From Thermoproteota archaeon (GTDB lineage: Archaea; Thermoproteota; Thermoprotei_A; Sulfolobales; NBVN01), in NCBI GenBank assembly GCA_030550455.1, contig JAUQPH010000001.1, positions 128,259 to 192,258 on the forward strand: a stretch of DNA of 64,000 bases, read 5' to 3'. The notes beneath the pieces are model-generated. The model did no database searches, was not told the DNA's origin, and saw only the letters and a program-made list of their open reading frames with translations. The translations under genes were made by a program, and so were the position numbers. The number at the start of each line of letters is the position of its first letter. The first letter of the stretch is position 1. Shown piece by piece: positions 35,471-44,478 of this stretch.

Positions 35471-36661
35471 TTAGGGTAGCAAAGTATCAAATATATGGCG
35501 CTTTTTGCGGGTTCTGGCACGGTCTATGTACAGTGTGGCAGACTTCTTTCTTGCTAAAGCTATGAGAGACTCTTTGTTACTCAAAACTTCGTACAGGATA
35601 CCAAGATGATCGTCGTAGCTAACCCCGCGGCTCCATATGTCAAGCCGTAAACCCTCTATACCGACCGCTTCAGCCACCCTAATCGCAGTTTTAACTGCTT
35701 TTGCTAAGAAGTACTGCTTTTTTAGTTCTTCACTTAGTAGCCTTACTTCTCTTAAGAGGCTGGACTTTTGCGATATAAACGCACCCACGAATTTTGAAGC
35801 AAGCGATATTGCGTACAAGCCACCGCCACTCAGGCTCTTGACCATAGACACGCAATCACCTACCCCCACAGCTCTCTTGTTATATGGTCTTATAGGGTAG
35901 CCTCTAAGAACGATTCCTCCAAACGGTTTAGAGGAGAGCCTGACTCCTCCAACTACTTTAGATATTGCCGATAGCAACAAGCTTAGACACCTTACTGACT
36001 CAATCACATTAGGCGCCGTAGCACAACCAGCTAGTAAAGTTCTCTCCCCCGTTGGTACTACCCAGGCAAATCCGCCACCAAATTGCTTAGATAATACAAC
36101 TAAGACGGTATCTTCACCGACGATGCTTTGTCTACCTCCAGTCTCTAACTCTACTTGCACACCAGACAGTTTTTCTGCCTTACACGAGAGTCCAGCAGAC
36201 TTAACCAGCCTAACGTTATATCCTGAGGCTAGAACTAGAAGATCGTACCTGCTAATGCTGCTCTTAGAGTAGACACTCCACTTACCCTCATGGTGGGATA
36301 TAGCGAGAACAGGATCACCAAGGGAGACGTCCACTCCGAGGGATAAAAGCTCTTGGTATAGAGTGTTCTCCAGCCCAACCCTATCTATCCTAGTGAAGCC
36401 ACAGTCTTCAAAAGCTATATTAACTTCAGCTTTAAGTTCCGGAACTACGATCTTTACTGACGAATACTCATGTAAGACATGCCTTCTAGCGAAAGGTATT
36501 CTACTAACAGTCTCCGCAGATACGAGACCTGTGCAATGAGGTCTCCCAACACTATATCTAGCTTCATAAACCTTAAGGTACGAACATTCCGGTCTTTTCG
36601 CAGCATAGTACGCAGATAGAAGACCTGATATTCCAGCACCTACGATAGCAACGGCATCCAT
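35471..36661 (-). CDS. Geranylgeranyl reductase-like FAD oxidoreductase
   Basis: FAD-dependent protein of 396 residues. The dinucleotide-binding fold starts it: AIVGAGISGLLSAYYAAKRP. GRPHCTGLVSAETVSRIPF resembles the PxxCGGx(L/I) region of archaeal geranylgeranyl reductases, and a second FAD motif GVGDCVSMVKSLSGGGLYAI is near residue 265. By family it could saturate isoprenoid chains of membrane lipids; other substrates are possible. ATG start; head-to-head with the Lrp-like gene. Confidence 0.78.
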   Translation of the reverse strand: MDAVAIVGAGISGLLSAYYAAKRPECSYLKVYEARYSVGRPHCTGLVSAETVSRIPFARRHVLHEYSSVKIVVPELKAEVNIAFEDCGFTRIDRVGLENTLYQELLSLGVDVSLGDPVLAISHHEGKWSVYSKSSISRYDLLVLASGYNVRLVKSAGLSCKAEKLSGVQVELETGGRQSIVGEDTVLVVLSKQFGGGFAWVVPTGERTLLAGCATAPNVIESVRCLSLLLSAISKVVGGVRLSSKPFGGIVLRGYPIRPYNKRAVGVGDCVSMVKSLSGGGLYAISLASKFVGAFISQKSSLLREVRLLSEELKKQYFLAKAVKTAIRVAEAVGIEGLRLDIWSRGVSYDDHLGILYEVLSNKESLIALARKKSATLYIDRARTRKKRHIFDTLLP

Positions 36662-36727
36662 CCGTAAACTCCTCTCTGTATTCAGCTCCCGAAGTAAACT
36701 TTTAAAGATTCGACCTAACCCCGTTGT

Positions 36728-36985
36728 GTGGTGTTAGTTGTGGGTGTTAGAGCGTATATCCTCGTTACAACCTCGATAGGAAGCGAGTACGAGGTCTTGA
36801 ACGACCTAGTGAAAATAGTGGAAGCAGACATTAAAATTGAGGCGGACGTAGTTTATGGAGAGTATGATCTGGTTGTGATTCTTGAAGCGGCCGATTTAGG
36901 CTCTCTCGATAGAGTGATCACGCAGATGAGAAAGCACCCTAAGATAATGAAGACCACTACATTGATTTCTTCGAAAGCTAGGTAA
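36728..36985 (+). CDS. Stand-alone Lrp/AsnC ligand-binding (RAM) domain
   Basis: Protein of 85 residues made only of the regulation-of-amino-acid-metabolism domain: RAYILVTTSIGSEYEVLNDL, EADVVYGEYDLVVILEAADL and KTTTLISS. There is no helix-turn-helix, so it probably binds a small ligand or a partner and not DNA. Several GTG codons at the 5' end (36728, and others up to about 36742) are possible starts. Confidence 0.83.
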   Translation: MVLVVGVRAYILVTTSIGSEYEVLNDLVKIVEADIKIEADVVYGEYDLVVILEAADLGSLDRVITQMRKHPKIMKTTTLISSKAR

Positions 36986-37046
36986 TCATTTGGAGTTAGA
37001 AGAGTATTTTATAGTTCGTCCGGTAAATAGTGATTGAGGGAGTCAA

Positions 37047-38495
37047 ATGGGGGTATATAGAGACCTCGGGCGGGATTTTGACGAGTGGTTTGATTGGATA
37101 GTGCGCGAAGCCGAGATCTACGATTACGGGAGGTACCCAGTCAAGGGCATGGGTGTTTGGTTGCCGTACGGTTTCAAAATTAGGAAATACGTCATAGAGT
37201 TAATGCGGGATTTACTTGACTCTACAGGTCACGAAGAAATACTTCTCCCCATACTCATACCGGATAACATACTGGCCAAGGAGTCTGAGCACGTCCGAGG
37301 ATTTGAAGACCAAGTTTACTGGGTTACGCACGGTGGTCTTACTCCATTAGACGTAAAGCTAGCGCTGAGGCCGACTAGTGAGACCCCTCTTTCTTACTTA
37401 GAGTCTTTATGGATCAAGAGCTACAAACAGTTACCAAAGAAGTACTACCAAGTAGTAAGCATATTTAGGTATGAAACTGCGGCAACTAGAGCAATGATAA
37501 GAGTTCGTGAGGTTACAACCTTTAAGGAAGCACATACTCTTCACTCAACTTACGAAGATTCGGAGAGGCAGGTCGCTGAAGCTGTTGAGGTGTACAGTAC
37601 TTTCTTTAGGGAGCTTGGAATACCTTTCGTTATCTCCAAGAGGCCTGAGTGGGACAAGTTTCCTGGAGCAATCTACACTATAGCTTTTGATACCCTAATG
37701 CCTGACGGTAAGACTCTGCAGATCGGGACTGTCCACAATTTAGGCAGGTCCTTCACGATAGCGTTTAATGTGTGGATTCACATGCCTGACGGATCGATGG
37801 ATTTCGGCTGGCAAACTAGCTACGGAATTTCTGAGAGGGTTATAGCATCTCTAATATCGGTTCATGGTGATGAGACTGGGCTTAGGCTACCCTTCAAGTA
37901 CGCACCAGTCCAGGTTGTGATAGTGCCTATACCGGCCGGAACGGAAGAAGTGCGTAAAAAAGTAATAGAGCTGTGCGGTAGGGTCGCTGAGGTGCTCCGT
38001 GCTGGAGGATTAAGGTCTGTAATAGACGATAGAGAAGATATGACTCCCGGGGATAAGTTCTATTATTGGGAAAGAAGGGGGGTTCCTATTAGGATCGAAA
38101 TAGGACCTAAGGAGCTACAGGAAGAAAGCGTAACTATAGTCAGAAGAGACACGAGGTCAAGAAGCTTAGTAAGAATTAGTGAGCTCGTGGAGGAAGTCAA
38201 GAAAGTTGGTAGAGAGTATGATGAGGCTATCAAGTCCGAAGCTCTGCGAGGATTTGCTAGTCACGTAATTAAAGCCAGCAGCATAGAGGAAGCAGAGAAA
38301 GCAGTTTCTAGCGGTAACATAGTTGAGCTCCCTTGGTGTGGTAGAGTATCTTGTGCTACTGAGCTGGAAGTTAGAGTAGGTGGAAAAGCTCTGGGAACTC
38401 CTCTGAAAGTCGATGAGTCTGTGGTTATGGGGTTAAAGTGTCCTCTGTGCGGTAATGAGGCAAGGACGCTGATGAGGTACTCTAGAAGGTACTAG
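37047..38495 (+). CDS. proS: Prolyl-tRNA synthetase (archaeal/eukaryotic type)
   Basis: Class II synthetase of 482 residues. Motif 2 is in [20 protein letters not shown], with the TGLIRPTSE-like block seen as [13 protein letters not shown]. The anticodon domain starts around [15 protein letters not shown]. The C-terminal extension has zinc-type cysteines ([12 protein letters not shown] and KCPLCGNEA) and ends in Tyr, the eukaryotic/archaeal hallmark. ATG preceded by GAGGGAG. One-base overlap with the next longest frame. Confidence 0.95.
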   Translation: MGVYRDLGRDFDEWFDWIVREAEIYDYGRYPVKGMGVWLPYGFKIRKYVIELMRDLLDSTGHEEILLPILIPDNILAKESEHVRGFEDQVYWVTHGGLTPLDVKLALRPTSETPLSYLESLWIKSYKQLPKKYYQVVSIFRYETAATRAMIRVREVTTFKEAHTLHSTYEDSERQVAEAVEVYSTFFRELGIPFVISKRPEWDKFPGAIYTIAFDTLMPDGKTLQIGTVHNLGRSFTIAFNVWIHMPDGSMDFGWQTSYGISERVIASLISVHGDETGLRLPFKYAPVQVVIVPIPAGTEEVRKKVIELCGRVAEVLRAGGLRSVIDDREDMTPGDKFYYWERRGVPIRIEIGPKELQEESVTIVRRDTRSRSLVRISELVEEVKKVGREYDEAIKSEALRGFASHVIKASSIEEAEKAVSSGNIVELPWCGRVSCATELEVRVGGKALGTPLKVDESVVMGLKCPLCGNEARTLMRYSRRY

Positions 38496-38509
38496 TGGAG
38501 CTTAGGGCT

Positions 38510-39700
38510 ATGGTTACTAACCTACCGGCAGAAGCTAGAGCCAAGTGGGTTAAATACCTAGAGGCACGGACAACTGAGGAGAAGATAAGAGCTCTAGAGG
38601 AGTTTCTTTCTTCTGTTCCCAAGCATAAAGGTACTGAGAACTTAGTTGCCTGGGTTAGGAGGAAGCTCTCTGAACTCAGAGATGAGCTTGAGGAGAGTAA
38701 GCGTAAGAGAGGCGGCGGTCCATCGTTCTTCATCGAGAAGCATGGAGTAGCTCAGGTCGTTCTACTCGGGTACACACTCTCCGGTAAGAGTTCCATATTT
38801 AACGCTTTGACTAACGCTAAGTCCAAGGTAACAGGTATGCCCTTCACCACTATGTATCCAGTTCCAGGGATGATGTTATTTGAGGACGTCCAGATCCAGC
38901 TTGTTGATTCTCCCCCTTTCGTACCTGAAGCTACTTCGGGAAAGGTAAGTTGGGGGGCTAAGCTAATCGGTTTAGCACGAAACGCTGATGCCCTTGTTAT
39001 AGTTCTTGACTCTTCTGCGGACCCCGTAGGTCAGTACAGAGCCTTACTGAAGGACTTGGAGAGTGCAGGTATAGTGCTTAGAAAGCCTAGAGGCAGAGTT
39101 CAGATAGAGAGAAGTAAGGCGTACTCGGGTATTAGGCTTGCGAGAATGGGGAAGATTTTAGATGGAACAGAGGATGACGTGAGAAAGCTTTTGGAGTCGT
39201 ATAGAGTTTACAATGCTCTTGTTAAGATTTATGGTGAGGTTTCTATAGACGATGTAGAGAAAGCCCTCTTTGAGGCCGTAGTCTACAAGCCCTCAGTCGT
39301 ACTGCTAAACAAGGTAGACCTAGTGAGCTACGATGAGGTAGAAAAACATGTGAGAGAACTTAGCACCCTCACACCCCACGTCCAGATCATTCCAGTATCA
39401 GCTATTACGAAGCAGGGAGTCGACTTGGTCCCCGGGTCGGTCTTTAACGTATTAGAGTTGATTAGAGTATACACCAAGGAACCAAACTCTAGAGAGCCGT
39501 CAAAAGATCCCCTAGTAATACCGAAGGGTTCTACAGTTGAAGACGCCATTAAGCACATACGGGAAGACTTCCTCAAGCACTTCAAGTACGCAAGAATTTG
39601 GGGACCCTCGGCTAAGTACCCAGGAGAGAAAGTTGGTTTAGACCACGTTCTGTCAGACGGAGACATAATCGAGATAAGGACTCATATCAGAGGTATTTAA
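38510..39700 (+). CDS. TGS-domain GTPase of the DRG/Obg-related group
   Basis: Putative GTPase of about 397 residues. The P loop GYTLSGKSSIFNALTNAKSK follows an N-terminal helical region (LPAEARAKWVKYLEARTTEE). G4 is LLNKVDL, G5 area VIPVSAITKQG, and a C-terminal TGS domain ends with LSDGDIIEIRTHIRG. The G3 motif reads VDSPP, with Pro instead of the expected Gly. ATG 38510 is preferred over GTG 38495 because MVTNLPAEARAKW is the family start and GGAG lies upstream. Confidence 0.85.
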   Translation: MVTNLPAEARAKWVKYLEARTTEEKIRALEEFLSSVPKHKGTENLVAWVRRKLSELRDELEESKRKRGGGPSFFIEKHGVAQVVLLGYTLSGKSSIFNALTNAKSKVTGMPFTTMYPVPGMMLFEDVQIQLVDSPPFVPEATSGKVSWGAKLIGLARNADALVIVLDSSADPVGQYRALLKDLESAGIVLRKPRGRVQIERSKAYSGIRLARMGKILDGTEDDVRKLLESYRVYNALVKIYGEVSIDDVEKALFEAVVYKPSVVLLNKVDLVSYDEVEKHVRELSTLTPHVQIIPVSAITKQGVDLVPGSVFNVLELIRVYTKEPNSREPSKDPLVIPKGSTVEDAIKHIREDFLKHFKYARIWGPSAKYPGEKVGLDHVLSDGDIIEIRTHIRGI

Positions 39701-39814
39701 TGCGTTGCCCTAGCAGGTAATGTCGATTAAACCGGGTTATCTGCGGGTTCGTAACTAACGTCAACTATTCTTATTCAGCCTGAGACGTGATTTTACGGTT
39801 CCGACTAACGGTAA

Positions 39815-40061
39815 ATGAAGTTAAACGGTAGTAGCATCAAGCAGCTGTTTCGGGTTTCTACTGGTTTACGGTACTCGATTGATGCGTTGAGGCTACTCGA
39901 TGAGAGGAAGAGCCCCTTGGAGAGCTTTCCCCGAGTTACTCGAAATGTGGGGTGTTAGAGGTCGCCCTGAACGCCCCCATGCTCGATGAAAGCTCGAGCG
40001 AGATGCTGGGAAGAGTGTGAGGCAACGGTATCAACCCATATAAACTAACACAAGAGCTGAG
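39815..40061 (+). mobile_element. tnpB tail remnant with conserved 47-codon ORF
   Basis: Plus-oriented copy of a repeat found inverted at 57474-57701. Bases 39863-39954 are identical to 57529-57620. From ATG 39815 a 47-codon frame ends at TAG 39956-39958; its last 39 codons differ from the other copy by one residue. After the stop, weaker TnpB-tail-like sequence follows (AACGCCCCC...), and then a right end at 40031-40061 shared with 4721-4760 and 28277-28308. Probably a decayed IS200/IS605-family 3' end. Confidence 0.6.
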
Positions 40062-40074
40062 CTCATGAGGCTCG

Positions 40075-40102
40075 TCTATAACCTAAAATCTATAACCTAA
40101 AA
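40075..40102. repeat. Perfect 14-base tandem duplication
   Basis: TCTATAACCTAAAA occurs twice in direct succession (40075-40088, 40089-40102), 14 bases after the presumed right end of the adjacent transposon remnant and 91 bases before tldD. It may be a slippage product or a target-related duplication. Confidence 0.8.
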
Positions 40103-40152
40103 CATGTAAAAGTTGAGGGAGGCTGTTAAGGAGAATAATAATATCAGAAGGT

Positions 40153-40162
40153 TATTTTTAGG
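40153..40162 (+). promoter_or_regulatory. TATA box for tldD
   Basis: TATTTTTAGG lies about 32-41 bases before ATG 40194. GGTGAGC at 40181-40187 then acts as ribosome binding site with 6-base spacing. Confidence 0.4.
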
Positions 40163-40193
40163 TTTATCTGCTATATGATTGGTGAGCAAAGTA

Positions 40194-41591
40194 ATGATTG
40201 ATGTAGACACCGCGCACTGGGTTCTCGAAGAGACATTAAAGAGAGGGGCTGAACATGCCATTGTTAGACTTCAAGAAAGAATTTACGAGACCGTAGTCTA
40301 CGATACCGGAATTTTAAGGAGCTATACTGTAAGCAGAGTCATCGGTCTTGGAGTTAGAGCAGTAATTAAGGGAGGTACGGGTTATACCTATACTACGTCT
40401 ATGGATCGTGAAAGCATTCTCAAGGCAGTAGATAAGGCTATCGCTCTAACAAAAGTAGCAAGTCAGTACGGTAAGAAATCGTTTACTCCAACGGCTCCCG
40501 TTAAGGACAGGTATAGAGTAGAGTTTAAGATAGATCCTCACGCTGTTGAGCCTAAGCTAAAGGTAGACTTGGTGAAAGAAGTAAACACCAGTAGCATTAA
40601 GCGCGAAGGAATAGTATCGGCTGTGACACGCCTTGGGTTAGAGAGAGATAGAAGGGTTATAGTAACTAGCGAAGGTACTGTAGTCGAAGTAGATGTGGTG
40701 GGTGTAGGTCTTGCCCACATGGCTGTTGCCAAATACGGAGCGGTCATAGAGAGAGTAGGTGATAGAGAATCATACATCGGAGGATACGAACATATCGAGA
40801 AAAGAGATTGGAATGCGTTTGCGGAAGAAATAGACAAACTAGCTATTAAAGCTTCACAATCTAAGACTCCGCCACCAGGGACGTACGTAGCAGTTGTGGA
40901 TAACGAGGTAGTAGGACTATTACTACACGAGGCTTTTGGACATGCTAGTGAGGGTGATGGAGTAGTAGCTGGGGCGTCAATACTTAAGAACAGGATAGGT
41001 GAGAAAGTCGCTAGTGAGTTAATCACTATAGTAGATGCCGGCTTGGTTGAAGGTGGTTACCCAGTTCCCTATGATGATGAAGGAGTACAAAAGGGGAAGA
41101 CCATCGTGGTAGATAAAGGTGTACTCAAGGGTTACCTCACGAGTCGAGACACTTCCCAAGAGTTGAACCTTAAACCAACTGGGAACGCAAGAGCTCAGGA
41201 TATATCGTTCGATACGCTTGTCAGACAGACTAACTACTACGCCGAACCCGGAGAGTGGAAAGTCGAAGAGCTATTCGAAGGCGTTTCCCACGGCATTTAT
41301 CTAAGAGGTAGAGGTGCTATGGGAGGTCAAGTCAATCCATCCGTAGGAACGTTTACGTTCAGCATAGGTCCTTCCTATATAATACGAAACGGTGAGCCTG
41401 TAGAGCTCGTAAGGGGTGTTGTAGTCAGCGGCAACATTCTCGAAACTTTAAAAGAAGTTGACGCTGTAGCTAACGACCTAAAGATAACGACTAGCGTCTT
41501 CGGTGGATGTGGTAAGGGAGGTCAAACCGTTAGAGTTGGAGATGGAGGACCACATATACGGACGAGAAAAATAGTTGTCGGTGGTGGGTAA
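40194..41591 (+). CDS. tldD: TldD-family metalloprotease
   Basis: Catalytic subunit of the TldD/TldE protease, which by family degrades unfolded peptides or processes peptide substrates. The metal-binding motif is LLHEAFGHASEGD at about residue 240. SVGTFTFSIGPSYIIRNGEP and the glycine-rich C terminus (GGCGKGGQTV) are conserved. ATG 40194 with GGTGA at good spacing is preferred to TTG 40179. It is directly followed by the partner tldE. Confidence 0.93.
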   Translation: MIDVDTAHWVLEETLKRGAEHAIVRLQERIYETVVYDTGILRSYTVSRVIGLGVRAVIKGGTGYTYTTSMDRESILKAVDKAIALTKVASQYGKKSFTPTAPVKDRYRVEFKIDPHAVEPKLKVDLVKEVNTSSIKREGIVSAVTRLGLERDRRVIVTSEGTVVEVDVVGVGLAHMAVAKYGAVIERVGDRESYIGGYEHIEKRDWNAFAEEIDKLAIKASQSKTPPPGTYVAVVDNEVVGLLLHEAFGHASEGDGVVAGASILKNRIGEKVASELITIVDAGLVEGGYPVPYDDEGVQKGKTIVVDKGVLKGYLTSRDTSQELNLKPTGNARAQDISFDTLVRQTNYYAEPGEWKVEELFEGVSHGIYLRGRGAMGGQVNPSVGTFTFSIGPSYIIRNGEPVELVRGVVVSGNILETLKEVDAVANDLKITTSVFGGCGKGGQTVRVGDGGPHIRTRKIVVGGG

Positions 41592-41592
41592 A

Positions 41593-42936
41593 ATGATCGA
41601 GAACATCGTGGAACGCGGAATTAAGGTTGCTACGAAGCTTGGAGTAGGGGAGGTAGAAGTATACGCTATCAGAAGGATTGGAACAGACATAGTTGGAACT
41701 ACCAGAGGTATTGAGAGGCTGTCCTCGGGAGAGAGAATAGATGTCGGGGTTAGAGTAGTAATCGGCAAGAAAGTGTCTGTGCAGGGAGGAATGATTTCGC
41801 GAGCTGAAGACTTAGACTCAATAGTTGAGACTGCCGTGAAGATCGCTAGAACCCTTCCCGAAGACCCGCTGTGGGTCTCCTTACCTAAAGGACTAGGTAA
41901 ATCTCATGTGGAGGAAACTTTAGATCCCAAGATCGTGGAGCCGAATACCGACTACTTTATAGACGTAGTCCAGCTCCTTCTAAAGAGATCAAGTGAGATA
42001 GATAGGAGAGCTTTTACGAGTTCAGCTAGTGTTCACCTAAGTACAGTTGAGAGAGCTATAGGTAATAGCTACGGGGAGATTCAGCGAGAAGACTCTACTG
42101 AGTTCAGTGTGTTCGTTAGTGTTAAAGCTACTGAGGCTGGAGAAGAATCAGGTTATTACGAAGCGTATGTCGCACCAACTCTAACTCGGTTCAATCCAGA
42201 CGAGATCGTCAGTAAGGCAACGGAAGTAGCAGTTAAAACTCTTGGTGCTAGGAGAGTAGACACCGGTGATTACGAGTTAGTCTTTATACCGAAGGTTTTT
42301 GCTGGGGTTATACAGTCGCTCATTGTGCCAGCCGTATGCGCTGACTCAGTGCAGAAAGGTAGGTCACCACTCAAGGATAAGATCGGTCGCCAGGTGCTCT
42401 CCGAGAACTTGACCATTGTCGACGATGGCACATATCCCGGCCTTATGGGTACTAGGAGTTTCGACGATGAAGGTGTTCCAACTAAGAGGAAAGTAGTTTT
42501 CGATAGAGGAGTTCTAAACGGATTCCTATATGATACGTATACCGCCCTTGTAGAAGGCAAGAGCTCGACAGGCAACGCTTTTAGGAACGTACCATACTCT
42601 ACTCCAACACCATGGATATCGAACTTACTCGTAGAGCCTGGAAGCGGTGACTTAAGCGACTTAGTCAAGGACGTTAAGAAGGGTGTCGTAGTATATGCAA
42701 CTATAGGAGAGTGGCTTTCTAACCCCGTTAGTGGGTTGCTTAACGCAACAATAACAAACGGTATGTACATAGAAAGTGGAGAAGAGAGATTCCCGGTTAA
42801 GGGAGTCGTACTATCGGGTAACGTCTACGAAGTTCTAAAACCGGTTGAGGTTAGGGTTTCAGGAAGTCTCGAGAGGTTCGGGAGATTCTCTCTTCCAGCC
42901 ATTTACATACCTAGAATTACTTTAGCGGGCAAGTAG
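41593..42936 (+). CDS. tldE: TldE/PmbA-family partner subunit
   Basis: Homologue of TldD without the HExxxH metal site, about 448 residues. It shows VGVRVVIGKKVSVQGGMISR, GNAFRNVPYSTPTPWISNLL and GEWLSNPVSGLLNATITNG, typical of PmbA/TldE. Members of this pair assemble as a heterodimer. ATG 41593 follows GGTGGTGGG and the TldD stop directly; a longer frame from GTG 41575 is less likely. Confidence 0.92.
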   Translation: MIENIVERGIKVATKLGVGEVEVYAIRRIGTDIVGTTRGIERLSSGERIDVGVRVVIGKKVSVQGGMISRAEDLDSIVETAVKIARTLPEDPLWVSLPKGLGKSHVEETLDPKIVEPNTDYFIDVVQLLLKRSSEIDRRAFTSSASVHLSTVERAIGNSYGEIQREDSTEFSVFVSVKATEAGEESGYYEAYVAPTLTRFNPDEIVSKATEVAVKTLGARRVDTGDYELVFIPKVFAGVIQSLIVPAVCADSVQKGRSPLKDKIGRQVLSENLTIVDDGTYPGLMGTRSFDDEGVPTKRKVVFDRGVLNGFLYDTYTALVEGKSSTGNAFRNVPYSTPTPWISNLLVEPGSGDLSDLVKDVKKGVVVYATIGEWLSNPVSGLLNATITNGMYIESGEERFPVKGVVLSGNVYEVLKPVEVRVSGSLERFGRFSLPAIYIPRITLAGK

Positions 42937-42964
42937 TGTTAAAAGCGCGTATTTTTAGAAGCAC

Positions 42965-44134
42965 TTAATTTAACGTTCTCTTTATTAAATTTTTGCTAAC
43001 GATATATGAAACATTATAGGCTACCAGAACGGCGAATCCTAGAGAGGAAACCACGAGCGAAATCTTTAGAGAACCTAAGTACGTACCGCCTAGAGCTATC
43101 GCTAATGGAGGTCCAATCACATTTCCGATGTCAAACATTGCTGTATAGACTCCGGAGCCAAGCCCTCTACTCCTGGCGTTAATGCTGAGTAAGGCTAATA
43201 CCTGTAGAGACGGGATTAGGAGGCCTCCGCCTACTCCGGCTATAACCGCATATATCATTAAATACGGAGACGTCGTGCTAAGGATTATAAAGGTTATACC
43301 GAGGAGAGCTAGACCGAATCCTAGCGCCGCGGTTAGCGAATACTTAACTCTATTCATCACTATCGAGAGTACTATTCTAGAGGCGAAGTTCGATACAGAG
43401 ATTGTAGTAAACAGTATGGTAGTTACGGCCACATCCACGCCTAAAGCACTGTGGTGAGCGGGAAGAAATAGTGAAAAACAGTTATATAGGATGCTATACG
43501 CTACAATAGCAAAAGAAGAAATAAGAAAGTCTTTACTTAGAAGATCTTTTAACTGTCCACTGTCTCTTGTTTTCTCAGGGGTTTTCAGCTTCCTTAGAGC
43601 TAAGGAGTTCAGTAATCCGGATATTAGTAAGTACACGATAGTTGTGGTGAATAGGGATCTGTAACCGTAGGTACTTACTATAAAGCCGCCGATCGCTGGT
43701 CCAAGAGACATTGAGAACCCAATCATAGTGGACCTCCATGCTAGCGAACTAGCTGCATTTCTACTAGTTAAAGTAGCTGAGTATACTGAGGCCGGTATGA
43801 AGAGAGCTACTCCCATGCCTTGAAGGCCTCTTCCGACATATAGAAGGGTGACATTTGAAGAAACACTGTAGAAAGCTTGTGCTGCGATAGCTAGACCTAT
43901 TCCCAAAATCATCAGTTGACGCAATAAGCCCCTGTCAATAAGTGACCCGCTAATCGGTCTGAGCGTTATAGCTATCAGTGAAAGCGTAGGACCTAGCATG
44001 GCTACTTCGTACTCACCAGCGCCGAGAGATACAGCATACCTAGATATGTAGGGTGCTATAGAGTGAAGTGAAAGAAAGTAGAAAAGAGCTCCAAGATTTA
44101 GAGCTATCTCGTAAACGCTACTTTCTTTAGTCAT
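42965..44134 (-). CDS. Major facilitator superfamily transporter
   Basis: Membrane protein of 389 residues with about twelve hydrophobic segments. The MFS loop 2-3 signature appears as RPISGSLIDRGLLRQLMILG, and TM4-5 has VGRGLQGMGVALFIPASVYS. A C-terminal repeat contains SRGLGSGVYTAMFDIGNVIG. Related proteins export drugs, sugars or metabolites; the substrate cannot be told. No regulator nearby. Downstream end is convergent with tldE. Confidence 0.9.
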   Translation of the reverse strand: MTKESSVYEIALNLGALFYFLSLHSIAPYISRYAVSLGAGEYEVAMLGPTLSLIAITLRPISGSLIDRGLLRQLMILGIGLAIAAQAFYSVSSNVTLLYVGRGLQGMGVALFIPASVYSATLTSRNAASSLAWRSTMIGFSMSLGPAIGGFIVSTYGYRSLFTTTIVYLLISGLLNSLALRKLKTPEKTRDSGQLKDLLSKDFLISSFAIVAYSILYNCFSLFLPAHHSALGVDVAVTTILFTTISVSNFASRIVLSIVMNRVKYSLTAALGFGLALLGITFIILSTTSPYLMIYAVIAGVGGGLLIPSLQVLALLSINARSRGLGSGVYTAMFDIGNVIGPPLAIALGGTYLGSLKISLVVSSLGFAVLVAYNVSYIVSKNLIKRTLN

Positions 44135-44204
44135 CAGTACCGCATAATAACAATTAGCAAACGGTAAAATAAGAGCTCTATGAGCTTAAGAAGGGTTTAA
44201 CTCC

Positions 44205-44345
44205 GATATAGGTTTGTGTTAGTTGATCTCATAGCCATCCCCGTTCCCCGCATTCCGCTCGGGTTTTAATCGAGCTCGGGGGCGTTCGGTATGGCCCCGG
44301 GCACGTAGCATCTCGCGTGCTTCAGGGAGGGCCCATCTCATACAT
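44205..44345 (-). mobile_element. tnpB tail remnant
   Basis: On the minus strand a frame reads AIPNAPELD, stop, then NPSGMRGTGMAM, matching the TnpB tails at 28 kb (LPNVPKGD, MRGNEDEA) and 57 kb (ASNAPEPDENLSGMR). The right end (ATCAACTAACACAAACC) resembles that at 40 kb with an internal deletion. Everything upstream of the tail is lost. It lies in the gap between the MFS and DUF401 genes. Confidence 0.55.
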
Positions 44346-44478
44346 GGACTCTAACCTCCTCGTTGGGTAGTCTCCACGTGTTTAGTCAAAGTTACTTACA
44401 AACGTTTCCACCACATTCATCAAGCAACATAAATCAATACAAAACTTGAAGTAGCTTTGAGAAGCATCATCCCTTGGT

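Noticed and set aside
40538-41026. 162-residue minus-strand frame in tldD
   Set aside because: Shadow of tldD; Ser/Thr-rich and without any family feature.
42270-42770. 166-residue minus-strand frame in tldE
   Set aside because: Shadow frame antisense to conserved TldE segments.
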